Shown: positions 43,332 to 50,052 of the stretch, in pieces
How the letters are laid out: every line of letters starts with the position of its first letter
Position numbering within the stretch: the first letter of the stretch is position 1
Assembly: GCA_030524125.1 (NCBI GenBank)
Contig: JAUNHB010000010.1
Span: 1 to 50,052, forward strand
Direction: 5' to 3'
DNA: 50,052 bases
From: Eubacteriales bacterium
Lineage (GTDB): Bacteria; Bacillota; Clostridia; Lachnospirales; Lachnospiraceae
Notes under the pieces: model-generated
The model's input: only the letters and a program-made list of their open reading frames with translations
Databases searched by the model: none
What the model was told of the DNA's origin: nothing
Program-made: the position numbers and the translations under genes

Positions 43332-44546
43332 ATGGCAGAACTGACAGCGGTCGCACAGAAGGTGCGGCAGTACATGAAGGAGCATGAGGAGGAATTTCTA
43401 GAGAGATTCCGCCATCTGCACCAGCATCCGGAGATGAGCTTTCAGGAGTATGAGACGACGGCGTACATCAGGGAAAAGCTGACGGAGTGGGGGATCGAGA
43501 TCATGGACGTCGGTCTGGAGACCGGGGTGATCGGGCTTCTGAGAGGGGCGAAGGAGGGCCCGTGCATCGCGCTGCGCGCGGACATCGACGCGCTCCCGGT
43601 GACGGAGGAGTCCACCATCGGCTATCCGTCTCTGAACAAGGGCGTCATGCACGCCTGCGGACATGACACGCACATGGCGTCCCTGCTGGGAGGCGCGCAG
43701 ATCCTGGCCGCCATGCGGGACGAGCTGTGCGGAAGCGTGAAATTTCTGTTCCAGCCGGCGGAGGAGCTCAATCTGGGCGCTAAAAAATTTATGGAGCTGA
43801 AATGTCTGGAAAACCCGAAGGTGGACGCGATCTTCGGCATGCACAATTCTCCGGAGATCCCCACGGGCACCGTGGCGGTGAAAAACGGGCCTCTGATGGC
43901 GGCCGTGGACCGGATCAATTTTACGATCAAGGGGAAAGGAGGACACGGAGGCATCCCTCAGAGGAACGTGGATCCCATCGTGGCCGCCGCGGCCATCATC
44001 CAGGCGGCGCAGACGGTCGTGAGCCGCAACACAAGCCCCATCGATTCGGCGGTGATCTCCATCTGCAACGTGAAGGCGGGGGAGGGGACGACCAACAATG
44101 TGACGCCGGACGAGGTAAAGATGTACGGCACCGTCCGCACCTACCGAAAGGAAGTGGAGACCATGATCGACAGACGGCTCCACGAGATCACCGAGAGCAT
44201 CAGCGCGGCCTACGGCTGCGAGGGAAGCCTTGAGTACATCTATGAGCTGGCGGTCACCGAGAACAACCCGACGCTCTACGACGTCGCTTATGCGGCCGTG
44301 ACCGGGGCGGGAGCGCAGCCGGTGGATCCGGTCCCGTCCACGGGCGGGGAGGATTTCTCGGAGTACACGTCCAAGTCCGACGTGCCCGGCTTCTTCTACT
44401 GGCTGGGGACGAGAAACGAGGAGAACGACTGCCGTTATTCGTGGCACAGCCCGCACTTCAAGGCGGACGAGCCGTGTATCGCCATCGGGGCGGGAACCTA
44501 CGCCATGTCAGTCTTTGAGGCGGTCGAGGCGCTGACGAAAAAATAG
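43332..44546 (+). CDS. M20-family amidohydrolase (peptidase M20D)
   Basis: This 404-residue zinc-dependent aminoacylase/carboxypeptidase-like enzyme shows LHQHPEMSFQEYET, ALRADIDALPVTEE, MHACGHDTHMA, FQPAEE and the dimerisation-domain GKGGHGGIPQRNVDPI. Conserved Cys/His/Glu residues provide the metal site. M20D members cleave N-acyl amino acids or dipeptide-like amides (for example hippurate, N-acetyl amino acids or p-aminobenzoyl-glutamate). ATG 43332 follows AAGGGGAAGG. It is followed after 16 bases by two membrane-protein genes that look like a transporter, so uptake and hydrolysis of one compound is a reasonable model. No export signal, so the enzyme is cytosolic. Confidence 0.92.
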   Translation: MAELTAVAQKVRQYMKEHEEEFLERFRHLHQHPEMSFQEYETTAYIREKLTEWGIEIMDVGLETGVIGLLRGAKEGPCIALRADIDALPVTEESTIGYPSLNKGVMHACGHDTHMASLLGGAQILAAMRDELCGSVKFLFQPAEELNLGAKKFMELKCLENPKVDAIFGMHNSPEIPTGTVAVKNGPLMAAVDRINFTIKGKGGHGGIPQRNVDPIVAAAAIIQAAQTVVSRNTSPIDSAVISICNVKAGEGTTNNVTPDEVKMYGTVRTYRKEVETMIDRRLHEITESISAAYGCEGSLEYIYELAVTENNPTLYDVAYAAVTGAGAQPVDPVPSTGGEDFSEYTSKSDVPGFFYWLGTRNEENDCRYSWHSPHFKADEPCIAIGAGTYAMSVFEAVEALTKK

Positions 44547-44562
44547 AAAGGGAGAAAACAAG

Positions 44563-45390
44563 ATGGATAAAGTGAAAACACTGTTGAAATGTTGGCCTCT
44601 GCACCTGACGGTGCTGGCCATCGTCGTTGTCTGCGAGGCGGTCAATACGATCCAGATCCCCACGCCGGTGGGCAACATCCTGTTCCTGCCGATGCTGTAC
44701 GCCATCGTGCTCGGCCTTCTTTTGTTCCTCGCAAAGCCGGTCAGATGGATCGGGGAGCAGGCGTCGCATTTAAGCGGAGACTTCGTGGTGTTCGGCATCT
44801 CCATTTTCCTCGCGAAAGTGGCCGTCACCAGCGGAACGCAGATCCAGCAGGTGATCGAGGCGGGACCGGCGCTGATCATCCAGGAGTTCGGCAATCTGGG
44901 GACGATCATTCTCGCGCTCCCGATCGCGCTCCTTCTGGGCTTCAAGAGGGAGGCCGTCGGCATGACCCACTCCATCTGCCGCGAGCCCAACGTGGGATAT
45001 ATCGCGCAGAAGTACGGACTCAACTCTCCGGAGGGCCGCGGCGTCATGACGACCTACGTGACAGGAACGCTAATCGGGACCATTTTCATGGGACTGATGG
45101 CAAGCTTTCTCGGACTGCTGGGAGTGCTCCATCCGTATGCGCTGGCCATGGCCTGCGGCGTGGGAAGCGGAAGTATGATGGCGGCCTCCTCGGCCTCTCT
45201 GGCGGCGGCGTTCCCGGAGATGGCGGATCAGATCACGGCCTACGCGGGAACGAGCAACGTGCTCTCCAACGCGGACGGCATCGTCATGACCGTGCTGGTG
45301 GGACTGCCCATGTGCAACTTCCTGTATAAAAAGCTGGAGCCGGTGCTGGACAGACAAAAGGCCGTAGAGGCGGAAGGAACGGAGGAGTGA
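44563..45390 (+). CDS. DUF3100-type integral membrane protein
   Basis: This 275-residue protein has about eight hydrophobic segments. I recognise it as DUF3100-like from KREAVGMTHSICREPNVGYIAQKYGLNSPEGRGVMTTYVTGTLIGTIFMG and the glycine/serine-rich GVGSGSMMAASSASLAAAFPE region (about residues 205-225), which looks like part of a solute or ion path. The ATG follows AAAGGGAG after the M20 hydrolase. Its stop is three bases before the next membrane gene. The pair with a 162-residue partner suggests a two-subunit transporter for the substrate or product of the hydrolase. Biochemical function is not established to my knowledge. Confidence 0.82.
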   Translation: MDKVKTLLKCWPLHLTVLAIVVVCEAVNTIQIPTPVGNILFLPMLYAIVLGLLLFLAKPVRWIGEQASHLSGDFVVFGISIFLAKVAVTSGTQIQQVIEAGPALIIQEFGNLGTIILALPIALLLGFKREAVGMTHSICREPNVGYIAQKYGLNSPEGRGVMTTYVTGTLIGTIFMGLMASFLGLLGVLHPYALAMACGVGSGSMMAASSASLAAAFPEMADQITAYAGTSNVLSNADGIVMTVLVGLPMCNFLYKKLEPVLDRQKAVEAEGTEE

Positions 45391-45393
45391 CGG

Positions 45394-45882
45394 ATGAAAA
45401 AGCTGACATTGGAAAATTTCGTTGAGTTTGTACTGATCCTGACGATCACCATGGTTCTGGTGCTGATCGGCAACTGCATCAACACGGTGACGGACAAAAA
45501 TCCGGACACCTTCGTGTCGGTGCTGGACGGACTTCCCGGCCTTCTGATCCTGTTCGGCATCGCGCTGGCGGGGCTCTGCGTCAGCCGGTACACGCCGAAG
45601 ATCCCGTCTATCATCTGGATCACGCTGTTCGGCGTCCTTCTGGCCATGCCCTACAACACGCTGACCGGCCCTTTTGTGGCGGAGCAGGTGAACAAGATCG
45701 GGCTTCTCCCGGCGGCGACGCCGGTGCTGGCCTATGCGGGCGTGTCCATCGGCAAGGACTGGGTGGAATTTAAGAAGATCGGATGGAAGGGCATCCTGAT
45801 CTCCGTGCTGGTCATGATCGGCACCTATCTGGGCTCGGCGCTGATCGCGCAGGCGATCCTGACGGCGCAGGGCATCATTTAA
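45394..45882 (+). CDS. 162-residue membrane protein, partner of the DUF3100-type protein
   Basis: This protein has about five hydrophobic segments (near residues 10-28, 45-62, 70-88, 102-122 and 132-155). It begins three bases after the DUF3100-type stop, with GGAGGAG just upstream, so the two must be made together. KIPSIIWITLFGVLLAMPYNT and VLAYAGVSIGKDWVEFKKIGWKG are distinctive but I cannot assign a named family with certainty. Its size and pairing suggest it completes a transporter. No terminator follows clearly before the glyA-like gene, although an AT-rich 157-base gap intervenes. Confidence 0.78.
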   Translation: MKKLTLENFVEFVLILTITMVLVLIGNCINTVTDKNPDTFVSVLDGLPGLLILFGIALAGLCVSRYTPKIPSIIWITLFGVLLAMPYNTLTGPFVAEQVNKIGLLPAATPVLAYAGVSIGKDWVEFKKIGWKGILISVLVMIGTYLGSALIAQAILTAQGII

Positions 45883-46039
45883 AGATAGATGGATTTTGAC
45901 TTTTTGAGAAATAGAAAAGTTAAAAACGGTACATAAAAGACCGGTATCGAGAATAGAAACAGAAAATGAGCCATGTTATATTGATGGTATCAAAGGGAAA
46001 ATCGTAACGATAAATCCAAAAGGTAAAGGAGAGAACAAT

Positions 46040-47296
46040 ATGATCAAGGTGACAAGACAGACAGACCCGGAGCTGGCGGCTCTGGTGGACGAGGAGCTGG
46101 TACGTCAGGAGCACAATATTGAGATGATCGCATCCGAGAGTACCGCGCCGCTGGCCGTGATGGAGCTGAGCGGAAGCGTGTTTACCAACAAGACGCTGGA
46201 GGGCTATCCGGGAAGAAGATTCCAGGCGGGCTCCGAGGTGGCGGACAAGGTCGAGGAGTTGGCGTGGAAGCGCGCGAAGGAGCTGTTCGGCGCGGAGCAT
46301 GTGAACATCCAGTCCTACTCCGGATCCACCGCGAATTACAGCGTGTTCGCGTCGGTGCTGGAGCCGGGCGACAAGATCCTGAGCATGCGTCTGGATCAGG
46401 GCGGACATCTGACCCACGGTTCACCCGCAAACTGGGTCAGCAAGATCTACAATCACGTATTTTACGGCGTGGACAAGGAGACGGAGCTCATTGACTACGA
46501 CGAACTGGAGCGGATCGCAAAGGAAGAGAAGCCGAAGATGATCATCGCTGGAGCCAGCTCCTATCCGAGACTGATCGATTATGAGCGCATCGCGAAGGTG
46601 GCCGAGGAAGTGGGCGCGTACTTCATGGTAGACATGGCCCACATCGCGGGACTTGTGGCTGCGAAGGTGATCCCGAGCCCGATCCCCTATGCGGACTTCG
46701 TCACCTCCTCCACAACCAAGACCTTCTGCAGCGCCAGAAGCGGTATGGTATTCTGCAAGGAGAAATATGCGAAGATCCTTGACAAAGGAACCTTCCCGGG
46801 ATGCCTCGGCTCCCTGATGTTCAATACGATGGCGGCCAAGACCTGGTCCTTCAAATATGCGGCTTCCCAGGAGTTCCATGACATCATGGCGCAGGTGGTC
46901 GTGAACGCGAAGTGTCTGGCGGAGGAGCTTCAGAAATACGGCTTCCGCATCGTCAGCGGCGGCACGGACAACCATCTGCTGGTCGTGGACTTAAGAGAGA
47001 AGGGCATCACCGGCAAGACCTTCCAGAACGCTCTGGACGCGGTCGGCATCACGGTCAACAAAAATATGATCCCGTTCGACCCGGAGAAGCCCGGCGTCAC
47101 CAGCGGCGTGCGCATCGGCCTGACCTCCGTATCCCAGAGAGGACTCAAGGAGCCGGAGATCCGCGAGATCGCGGCGATCATGAACCAGGTGGCGCAGGCT
47201 CCGGAGGACGAGGAGAACCTGAAGGCCTGCAAGGCGAAGGCGGAGGCTCTGATCTCCAGATTCCCGCTCTATCCGGCCGGTTCCTTCGACGACTGA
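46040..47296 (+). CDS. Serine hydroxymethyltransferase homologue with altered active-site motif
   Basis: This 418-residue fold-type I PLP enzyme aligns along its length with GlyA: IASES, EGYPGRR, GGHLTHGSP, GASSYPRLIDY, VDMAHIAGLVA, SGGTDNHL, GITVNKN and VTSGVRIG. However, the PLP-lysine region, normally THKTLRGPRGG, reads TTKTFCSARSG here: K227 is kept, but the preceding His is T226, and Arg and both motif glycines/proline are changed. The HSGSQAN and PGIQGGP motifs are also altered. It may be a true glycine hydroxymethyltransferase or a paralogue using another aldehyde or amino acid. AAAGGAGA precedes the ATG. A possible extended -10 (TGTTATATT, 45974-45982) lies upstream without a clear -35. 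Confidence 0.87.
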   Translation: MIKVTRQTDPELAALVDEELVRQEHNIEMIASESTAPLAVMELSGSVFTNKTLEGYPGRRFQAGSEVADKVEELAWKRAKELFGAEHVNIQSYSGSTANYSVFASVLEPGDKILSMRLDQGGHLTHGSPANWVSKIYNHVFYGVDKETELIDYDELERIAKEEKPKMIIAGASSYPRLIDYERIAKVAEEVGAYFMVDMAHIAGLVAAKVIPSPIPYADFVTSSTTKTFCSARSGMVFCKEKYAKILDKGTFPGCLGSLMFNTMAAKTWSFKYAASQEFHDIMAQVVVNAKCLAEELQKYGFRIVSGGTDNHLLVVDLREKGITGKTFQNALDAVGITVNKNMIPFDPEKPGVTSGVRIGLTSVSQRGLKEPEIREIAAIMNQVAQAPEDEENLKACKAKAEALISRFPLYPAGSFDD

Positions 47297-47319
47297 TTGA
47301 CGGACATGAAATGAAACGA

Positions 47320-47351
47320 CACTGCCTGCGCTGAATGCAGGCAGTGTTTTT
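47320..47351 (+). terminator. Terminator of the SHMT-like gene
   Basis: CACTGCCTGC (47320-47329) and GCAGGCAGTG (47337-47346) form a perfect 10-bp stem with a 7-base loop, followed by five T. It is 24 bases after the stop codon. Confidence 0.9.
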
Positions 47352-47366
47352 GGTTTTCGGGCGGGC

Positions 47367-47396
47367 TTGTCAGGCGGGGACGGTCTCGTTTATAAT
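47367..47396 (+). promoter_or_regulatory. Promoter of the cupin-PocR kinase operon
   Basis: TTGTCA (47367-47372), 18 bases and a perfect TATAAT (47391-47396) lie just after the preceding terminator. The kinase ATG is 53 bases downstream. Confidence 0.68.
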
Positions 47397-47449
47397 AGGA
47401 AAAGCGGCCGGAGAGCGGGACAGGCCTGCGGCGGGAAGAAGGAAAGAGT

Positions 47450-48964
47450 ATGCGGATACAGAAGACAGACTGGGGCCAGATCGAGTGGATGGATCCGGAG
47501 GATTTTGGAGAAGGACAGGAGTCGTCCCTGCGGACGGGGACGGTCTATGTGGAGCCGGGCAAGGCCATGATGAAGCATGTGCACTACGAAGAGCAGTTCA
47601 TTTATGTGCTCCAGGGGCACGGCGTGGGGTATATCAACGGGCAGGCGCAGAAATTTGAGCCGGGGGCCAGATTCCATATGCCGGCGGGCTGCACGCATGA
47701 ATTTGTCAATACCGGGGACACGACGCTCGTGCATCTTCTGGTGGCAAGCCCGCTCTCCATCGATCCGGACAGCCTGATCGACAAGACGAAGCCGTCCCAT
47801 GAGAAGGCGGAGGGGCAGTTGTACACGGCCATCGAGGCGGTGAGGACGCAGTTTCTGGAAAATCTGAACATGGCGTTTGTGATCCGGGACGCCGAAGGAA
47901 ACGTAGTTCTGAAAAGCGACTATTTTCCGGAGACGTGCGAGACGCACTGCTGCATCTCTGGCGGAGGCCCCTGCTACTGTCTGCGGCTGGATCAGAACTG
48001 TCAGGAGGCATCGGAAAACACGTTTGTCTGCCCCGGAGGGCTGACGGTCTTTCGGGTGCCGATCATATGGGAGGAGCAGCGCCTCGGCTGGGTGCAGGGC
48101 GGCTATATCCGGCTGTCCTACGGGAAGGACTCGCCGGAAAACATGTACGACGTGCCCGAGAGCGGCGCGTTCGGCATCCTGCAGCTCCTTCGGAAGGTGG
48201 CGAAGGCCATCCGGAATTACTGCGAGTTTGACCAGTACCGGAAGGAGCTGTTCGAGACGGAGAAGAGTCTCAGCAGCTCGCTGGACGTGCAGAGGGATCT
48301 GAGGCTTCATCTGCGGGATTCGGAGCAGGAAGTGGCGGATCTGAAGATCAACAACCATTTTCTGTTCAACACGCTCAACAGCATGGCGGCGCAGGCGCTG
48401 GAGGGCGGGATGCGTCCGCTGTACCAGTCGATCATCGATCTGTCCAAGATGCTGCGCTACTCGGTCAGAGTGCGGGGAAGCCAGATCCCGCTGGCGGTGG
48501 AGCTGGATTATCTGGAGGCGTATCTGAAGCTTCAGAGGCTCCGTTATCCGGTGGGCTTCTCCTATGAGATCCGGGTGGAGCCGGGACTGGAGCGGGCGGA
48601 GGTCCCGTTTAACTTCCTCCAGCCGGTGGCGGAGAACGCGTTCACACACGGATTTTCGTCGGAAAAGGAGAAGGAGCTATTCATCCGCGTGGAGTCGTGC
48701 GGGGACGGCGTTCAGTTTCTTGTCGAGAACAATGGGACGCTCCTGACGGCGGACCGGTGCCGTCAGATCCGGGCGCAGATCCAGAGCAACACGTCCCACG
48801 GGCTCTCAATGATCTGCGAAAAGCTCAGAAGCGCCTACGGGACCCGTTTTTCCATGGAGATCCTGCCCGGGGACAGAAGCGGCGCGAAGGTGCGCATCCG
48901 GATCCCTTTCAAAAACTGGACGCAGGCGGAGGAGGAGAAGCATGATCAAAGCAGTCATATGTGA
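47450..48964 (+). CDS. Cupin-PocR-histidine kinase sensor
   Basis: This 504-residue soluble sensor kinase has three parts: an N-terminal cupin (about residues 25-105) with ligand candidates H43, H45, E47/E48 and H83; a PocR-type domain (about 120-255) with a cluster of seven cysteines (C163, C167, C168, C175, C177, C184, C194); then a coiled coil and a LytS/YesM-type kinase with phospho-acceptor H303 in NNHFLFNTLNSM and NGTL and SHGLSMIC ATP-site motifs. No membrane segment is seen. PocR domains bind small organic ligands, and the cupin may sense or bind another. It overlaps its AraC-type regulator by 23 bases. The regulated genes likely lie right of the window. Confidence 0.88.
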   Translation: MRIQKTDWGQIEWMDPEDFGEGQESSLRTGTVYVEPGKAMMKHVHYEEQFIYVLQGHGVGYINGQAQKFEPGARFHMPAGCTHEFVNTGDTTLVHLLVASPLSIDPDSLIDKTKPSHEKAEGQLYTAIEAVRTQFLENLNMAFVIRDAEGNVVLKSDYFPETCETHCCISGGGPCYCLRLDQNCQEASENTFVCPGGLTVFRVPIIWEEQRLGWVQGGYIRLSYGKDSPENMYDVPESGAFGILQLLRKVAKAIRNYCEFDQYRKELFETEKSLSSSLDVQRDLRLHLRDSEQEVADLKINNHFLFNTLNSMAAQALEGGMRPLYQSIIDLSKMLRYSVRVRGSQIPLAVELDYLEAYLKLQRLRYPVGFSYEIRVEPGLERAEVPFNFLQPVAENAFTHGFSSEKEKELFIRVESCGDGVQFLVENNGTLLTADRCRQIRAQIQSNTSHGLSMICEKLRSAYGTRFSMEILPGDRSGAKVRIRIPFKNWTQAEEEKHDQSSHM

Positions 48965-49625
48965 CGACGAGCGGGCTACGCGGAATATTATCTGCCATTT
49001 TCTGGAGGAGGAGCGCCTTCCCATCGAGATCGTCGGAAACGCGGAGGACGGGGAGGAGGCGGTGGCGCTGATCCGCAGGACGTCCCCGCGGCTGATCTTT
49101 CTCGACATCCATATGCCGGGACGGAACGGCTTTCAGGTGATCGAGGAGGTGTCGCAGGAGATCGGGGCGCAGATCATCATCCTGACGGCGTTCGCCTCGT
49201 TCGAGAACGCCCAGCAGGCGCTGCGTCTGGGCGTGTGCGACATCCTCTCCAAGCCGGTGGACATGGAGCAGCTGAAGGCGGCCATCTCCAGAGCCATCGG
49301 CTGGAAATTCACGACCAACGAGACGGTGAACGTGATGCTGGAATACATCCACGCGCACTACCAGGAGGGGCTGGAGCTGGAGGATCTGTCGCGGGTGACA
49401 TACAGTACCGAGAGTCACCTGGCCCGGCTGTTCAAAAAATATATGGGAGTCACGATCCTCTCGTATGTGCACCGGCTCCGGATCGAGGAGGCGTGCAGGC
49501 TGCTGGCCAGCCATGAATGCGATATTCAGGAGACGGCGTTCCGGGTGGGGTACGCGAGCCTGAATAACTTCTATAAATACTTTAAGAGGTATATGGGGAA
49601 GACGCCGGCGCAGTTTTTGGAGTGA
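48942..49625 (+). CDS. AraC-type (YesN-like) response regulator
   Basis: This 227-residue regulator has a receiver domain (D8/D9, phospho-acceptor D55 in LIFLDIHMPG, K-P loop in SKPVDMEQL) and a C-terminal AraC double helix-turn-helix (about residues 130-227, with LEDLSRVTYSTESHLARLFKKYMG and DIQETAFRVGYASLNNFYKYFKRYMGKTPAQF). It is shorter than classical YesN but complete. It begins within the kinase gene, so the two are a coupled two-component system. It probably activates uptake or catabolic genes for the ligand sensed by the PocR/cupin kinase; none is inside the window. Confidence 0.92.
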   Translation: MIKAVICDDERATRNIICHFLEEERLPIEIVGNAEDGEEAVALIRRTSPRLIFLDIHMPGRNGFQVIEEVSQEIGAQIIILTAFASFENAQQALRLGVCDILSKPVDMEQLKAAISRAIGWKFTTNETVNVMLEYIHAHYQEGLELEDLSRVTYSTESHLARLFKKYMGVTILSYVHRLRIEEACRLLASHECDIQETAFRVGYASLNNFYKYFKRYMGKTPAQFLE

Positions 49626-49656
49626 GGGGCGGGCCCGGGGCGCGGGAGACGGTGGG

Positions 49657-49684
49657 CGCGCCGGCTTGCTGCGCAAGCGGCGCG
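49657..49684. repeat. GC-rich hairpin after the response regulator
   Basis: CGCGCC (49657-49662), a bulged G and GCTTGC pair with GCAAGC and GGCGCG (ending 49684) around a TGC loop: 12 pairs. Another imperfect GC stem follows (49703-49727). No T-run follows either. Confidence 0.7.
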
Positions 49685-49755
49685 TGGGAGTGATGAGACG
49701 ACCCGGCCTGCCAAGCAGGCGGGCCGGAGAGTTGGCTGGGAACCGACGCCATACA

Positions 49756-49816
49756 AGCCCCGGACCCGCTTGCTCTGCGCAAGCTCTTCCGCTGCTTCGC
49801 AGCTCTGTCCGGGGCT
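49756..49816. repeat. Branched element 1: outer 10-bp stem enclosing two hairpins
   Basis: AGCCCCGGAC (49756-49765) pairs exactly with GTCCGGGGCT (49807-49816). Inside are GCTTGC/GCAAGC (49768-49773, 49779-49784) and GCTGC/GCAGC (49791-49795, 49799-49803), giving a three-way junction. It could be a structured RNA or a DNA hairpin repeat. Confidence 0.65.
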
Positions 49817-49838
49817 GAACGGGCGTTCCGCCCATTCA

Positions 49839-49898
49839 AAAAAGAGAAGAAACTGCGCTTGGGGAGCGAGCCTCCCCAGCGCAGTTTCTTCTCTTTTT
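49839..49898. terminator. Very strong bidirectional terminator
   Basis: A 21-base arm (49839-49859, starting AAAAAGAG and ending CTGCGCT) pairs perfectly with 49878-49898, which ends in CTCTTTTT. GGGGA/TCCCC pairs continue towards the loop after one bulged T. With A-run and T-run flanks it can stop transcription from both directions, ending the two-component operon. Confidence 0.88.
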
Positions 49899-49914
49899 GT
49901 CACGATTCACAGCC

Positions 49915-49995
49915 CTCCGCCCCCATGCGCACTCGTCGCCTCTGCGAGGCTCCAGTCCCGCTCCTTCGGAGCTAAGACTGCTTATGTGGGCGGAG
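49915..49995. repeat. Branched element 2: outer 8-bp stem enclosing two hairpins
   Basis: CTCCGCCC (49915-49922) pairs with GGGCGGAG (49988-49995). Inside, GCCTC-TGC-GAGGC (49938-49950) and a composite stem, CAGTC/GACTG closing GCTCC-TTC-GGAGC (49953-49980), form a second junction. A CCTGC-TTC-GCAGG hairpin follows at 49999-50010. The architecture parallels element 1 although sequences differ. Confidence 0.6.
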
Positions 49996-50052
49996 TTCCT
50001 GCTTCGCAGGCTCGATATGGATCTGCCGCCAGCCTCTTACATGCGAGCATGA

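Larger units (their letters stand above)
49626..50052. other. Hairpin-rich non-coding region
   Basis: No reading frame here has a credible ribosome site or family match. The ~430 bases hold at least seven perfect or near-perfect stems, many with 5-6 bp and a TTC or TGC triloop (for example GCTGC-TTC-GCAGC, GCTCC-TTC-GGAGC, CCTGC-TTC-GCAGG, GCCTC-TGC-GAGGC, GCTTGC-TGC-GCAAGC). The strongest ones are listed separately. The region runs off the window edge. Confidence 0.65.

Noticed and set aside
49626-50052. tRNA gene or CRISPR array in the hairpin-rich region
   Set aside because: No anticodon/T-arm pattern or CCA-type acceptor fits the branched elements, and there are no regularly spaced identical repeats.

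Overview
The window comes from a GC-rich, endospore-forming anaerobic Firmicute, most likely a Lachnospiraceae-type clostridium. The evidence is the forespore sigma-factor operon (spoIIAA-spoIIAB-sigF), spoVA genes, the clostridial GlgC/GlgD pair, a HydE hydrogenase maturase, a T-box-type leader, and strong AGGAGG-like ribosome sites with several TTG starts. No rRNA, tRNA or CRISPR array was seen. The genus cannot be settled from the sequence alone.

Positions 1-10000: the last ~52 bases of a group II intron abut a complete autoinducer-2 (Lsr) system. lsrR-lsrK-cupin run leftward, and lsrA-lsrC-lsrD-lsrB-lsrF plus an AEC-family transporter run rightward. An AT-rich divergent control region between them carries good promoters for both sides and repeated AACATTTG-type sites. 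The proteins would sense/import AI-2 (LsrB/A/C/D), phosphorylate it (LsrK), derepress the operon (LsrR) and cleave the product (LsrF). LsrG is not present; a cupin lies where a missing isomerase could be encoded. LsrB keeps four of the six enteric AI-2 contacts.

Positions 10000-27600: a shortened T-box leader, a CotH-like protein and valS, folC, a 47-residue protein, a zinc-ribbon/TPR membrane protein, the spoIIA operon, and a dispersed set of spoVA genes (spoVAA-AB forward, spoVAD reverse, spoVAC forward). An ABC-F ATPase is interleaved. Then come endonuclease IV, argS and a CPBP protease. Sigma-G-like promoters can be drawn before each spoVA unit.

Positions 27600-43200: putP followed by a 166-bp element with 15-bp inverted ends, then sppA/RDD, glgCD, a 48-residue membrane protein, a shortened KdpD-type kinase with its KdpE-like regulator, nth, an alcohol/aldehyde dehydrogenase pair, a nitroreductase, tcdA, a rhodanese-TtcA fusion, hydE overlapping it, and a solitary HicB-like protein.

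Positions 43200-50052: an M20 amidohydrolase with two membrane proteins (DUF3100-type and a 162-residue partner), a serine hydroxymethyltransferase homologue with altered active-site motif, a cupin-PocR-histidine kinase with an AraC-type response regulator, and about 430 non-coding bases packed with hairpins, including two branched structures around a very strong bidirectional terminator.
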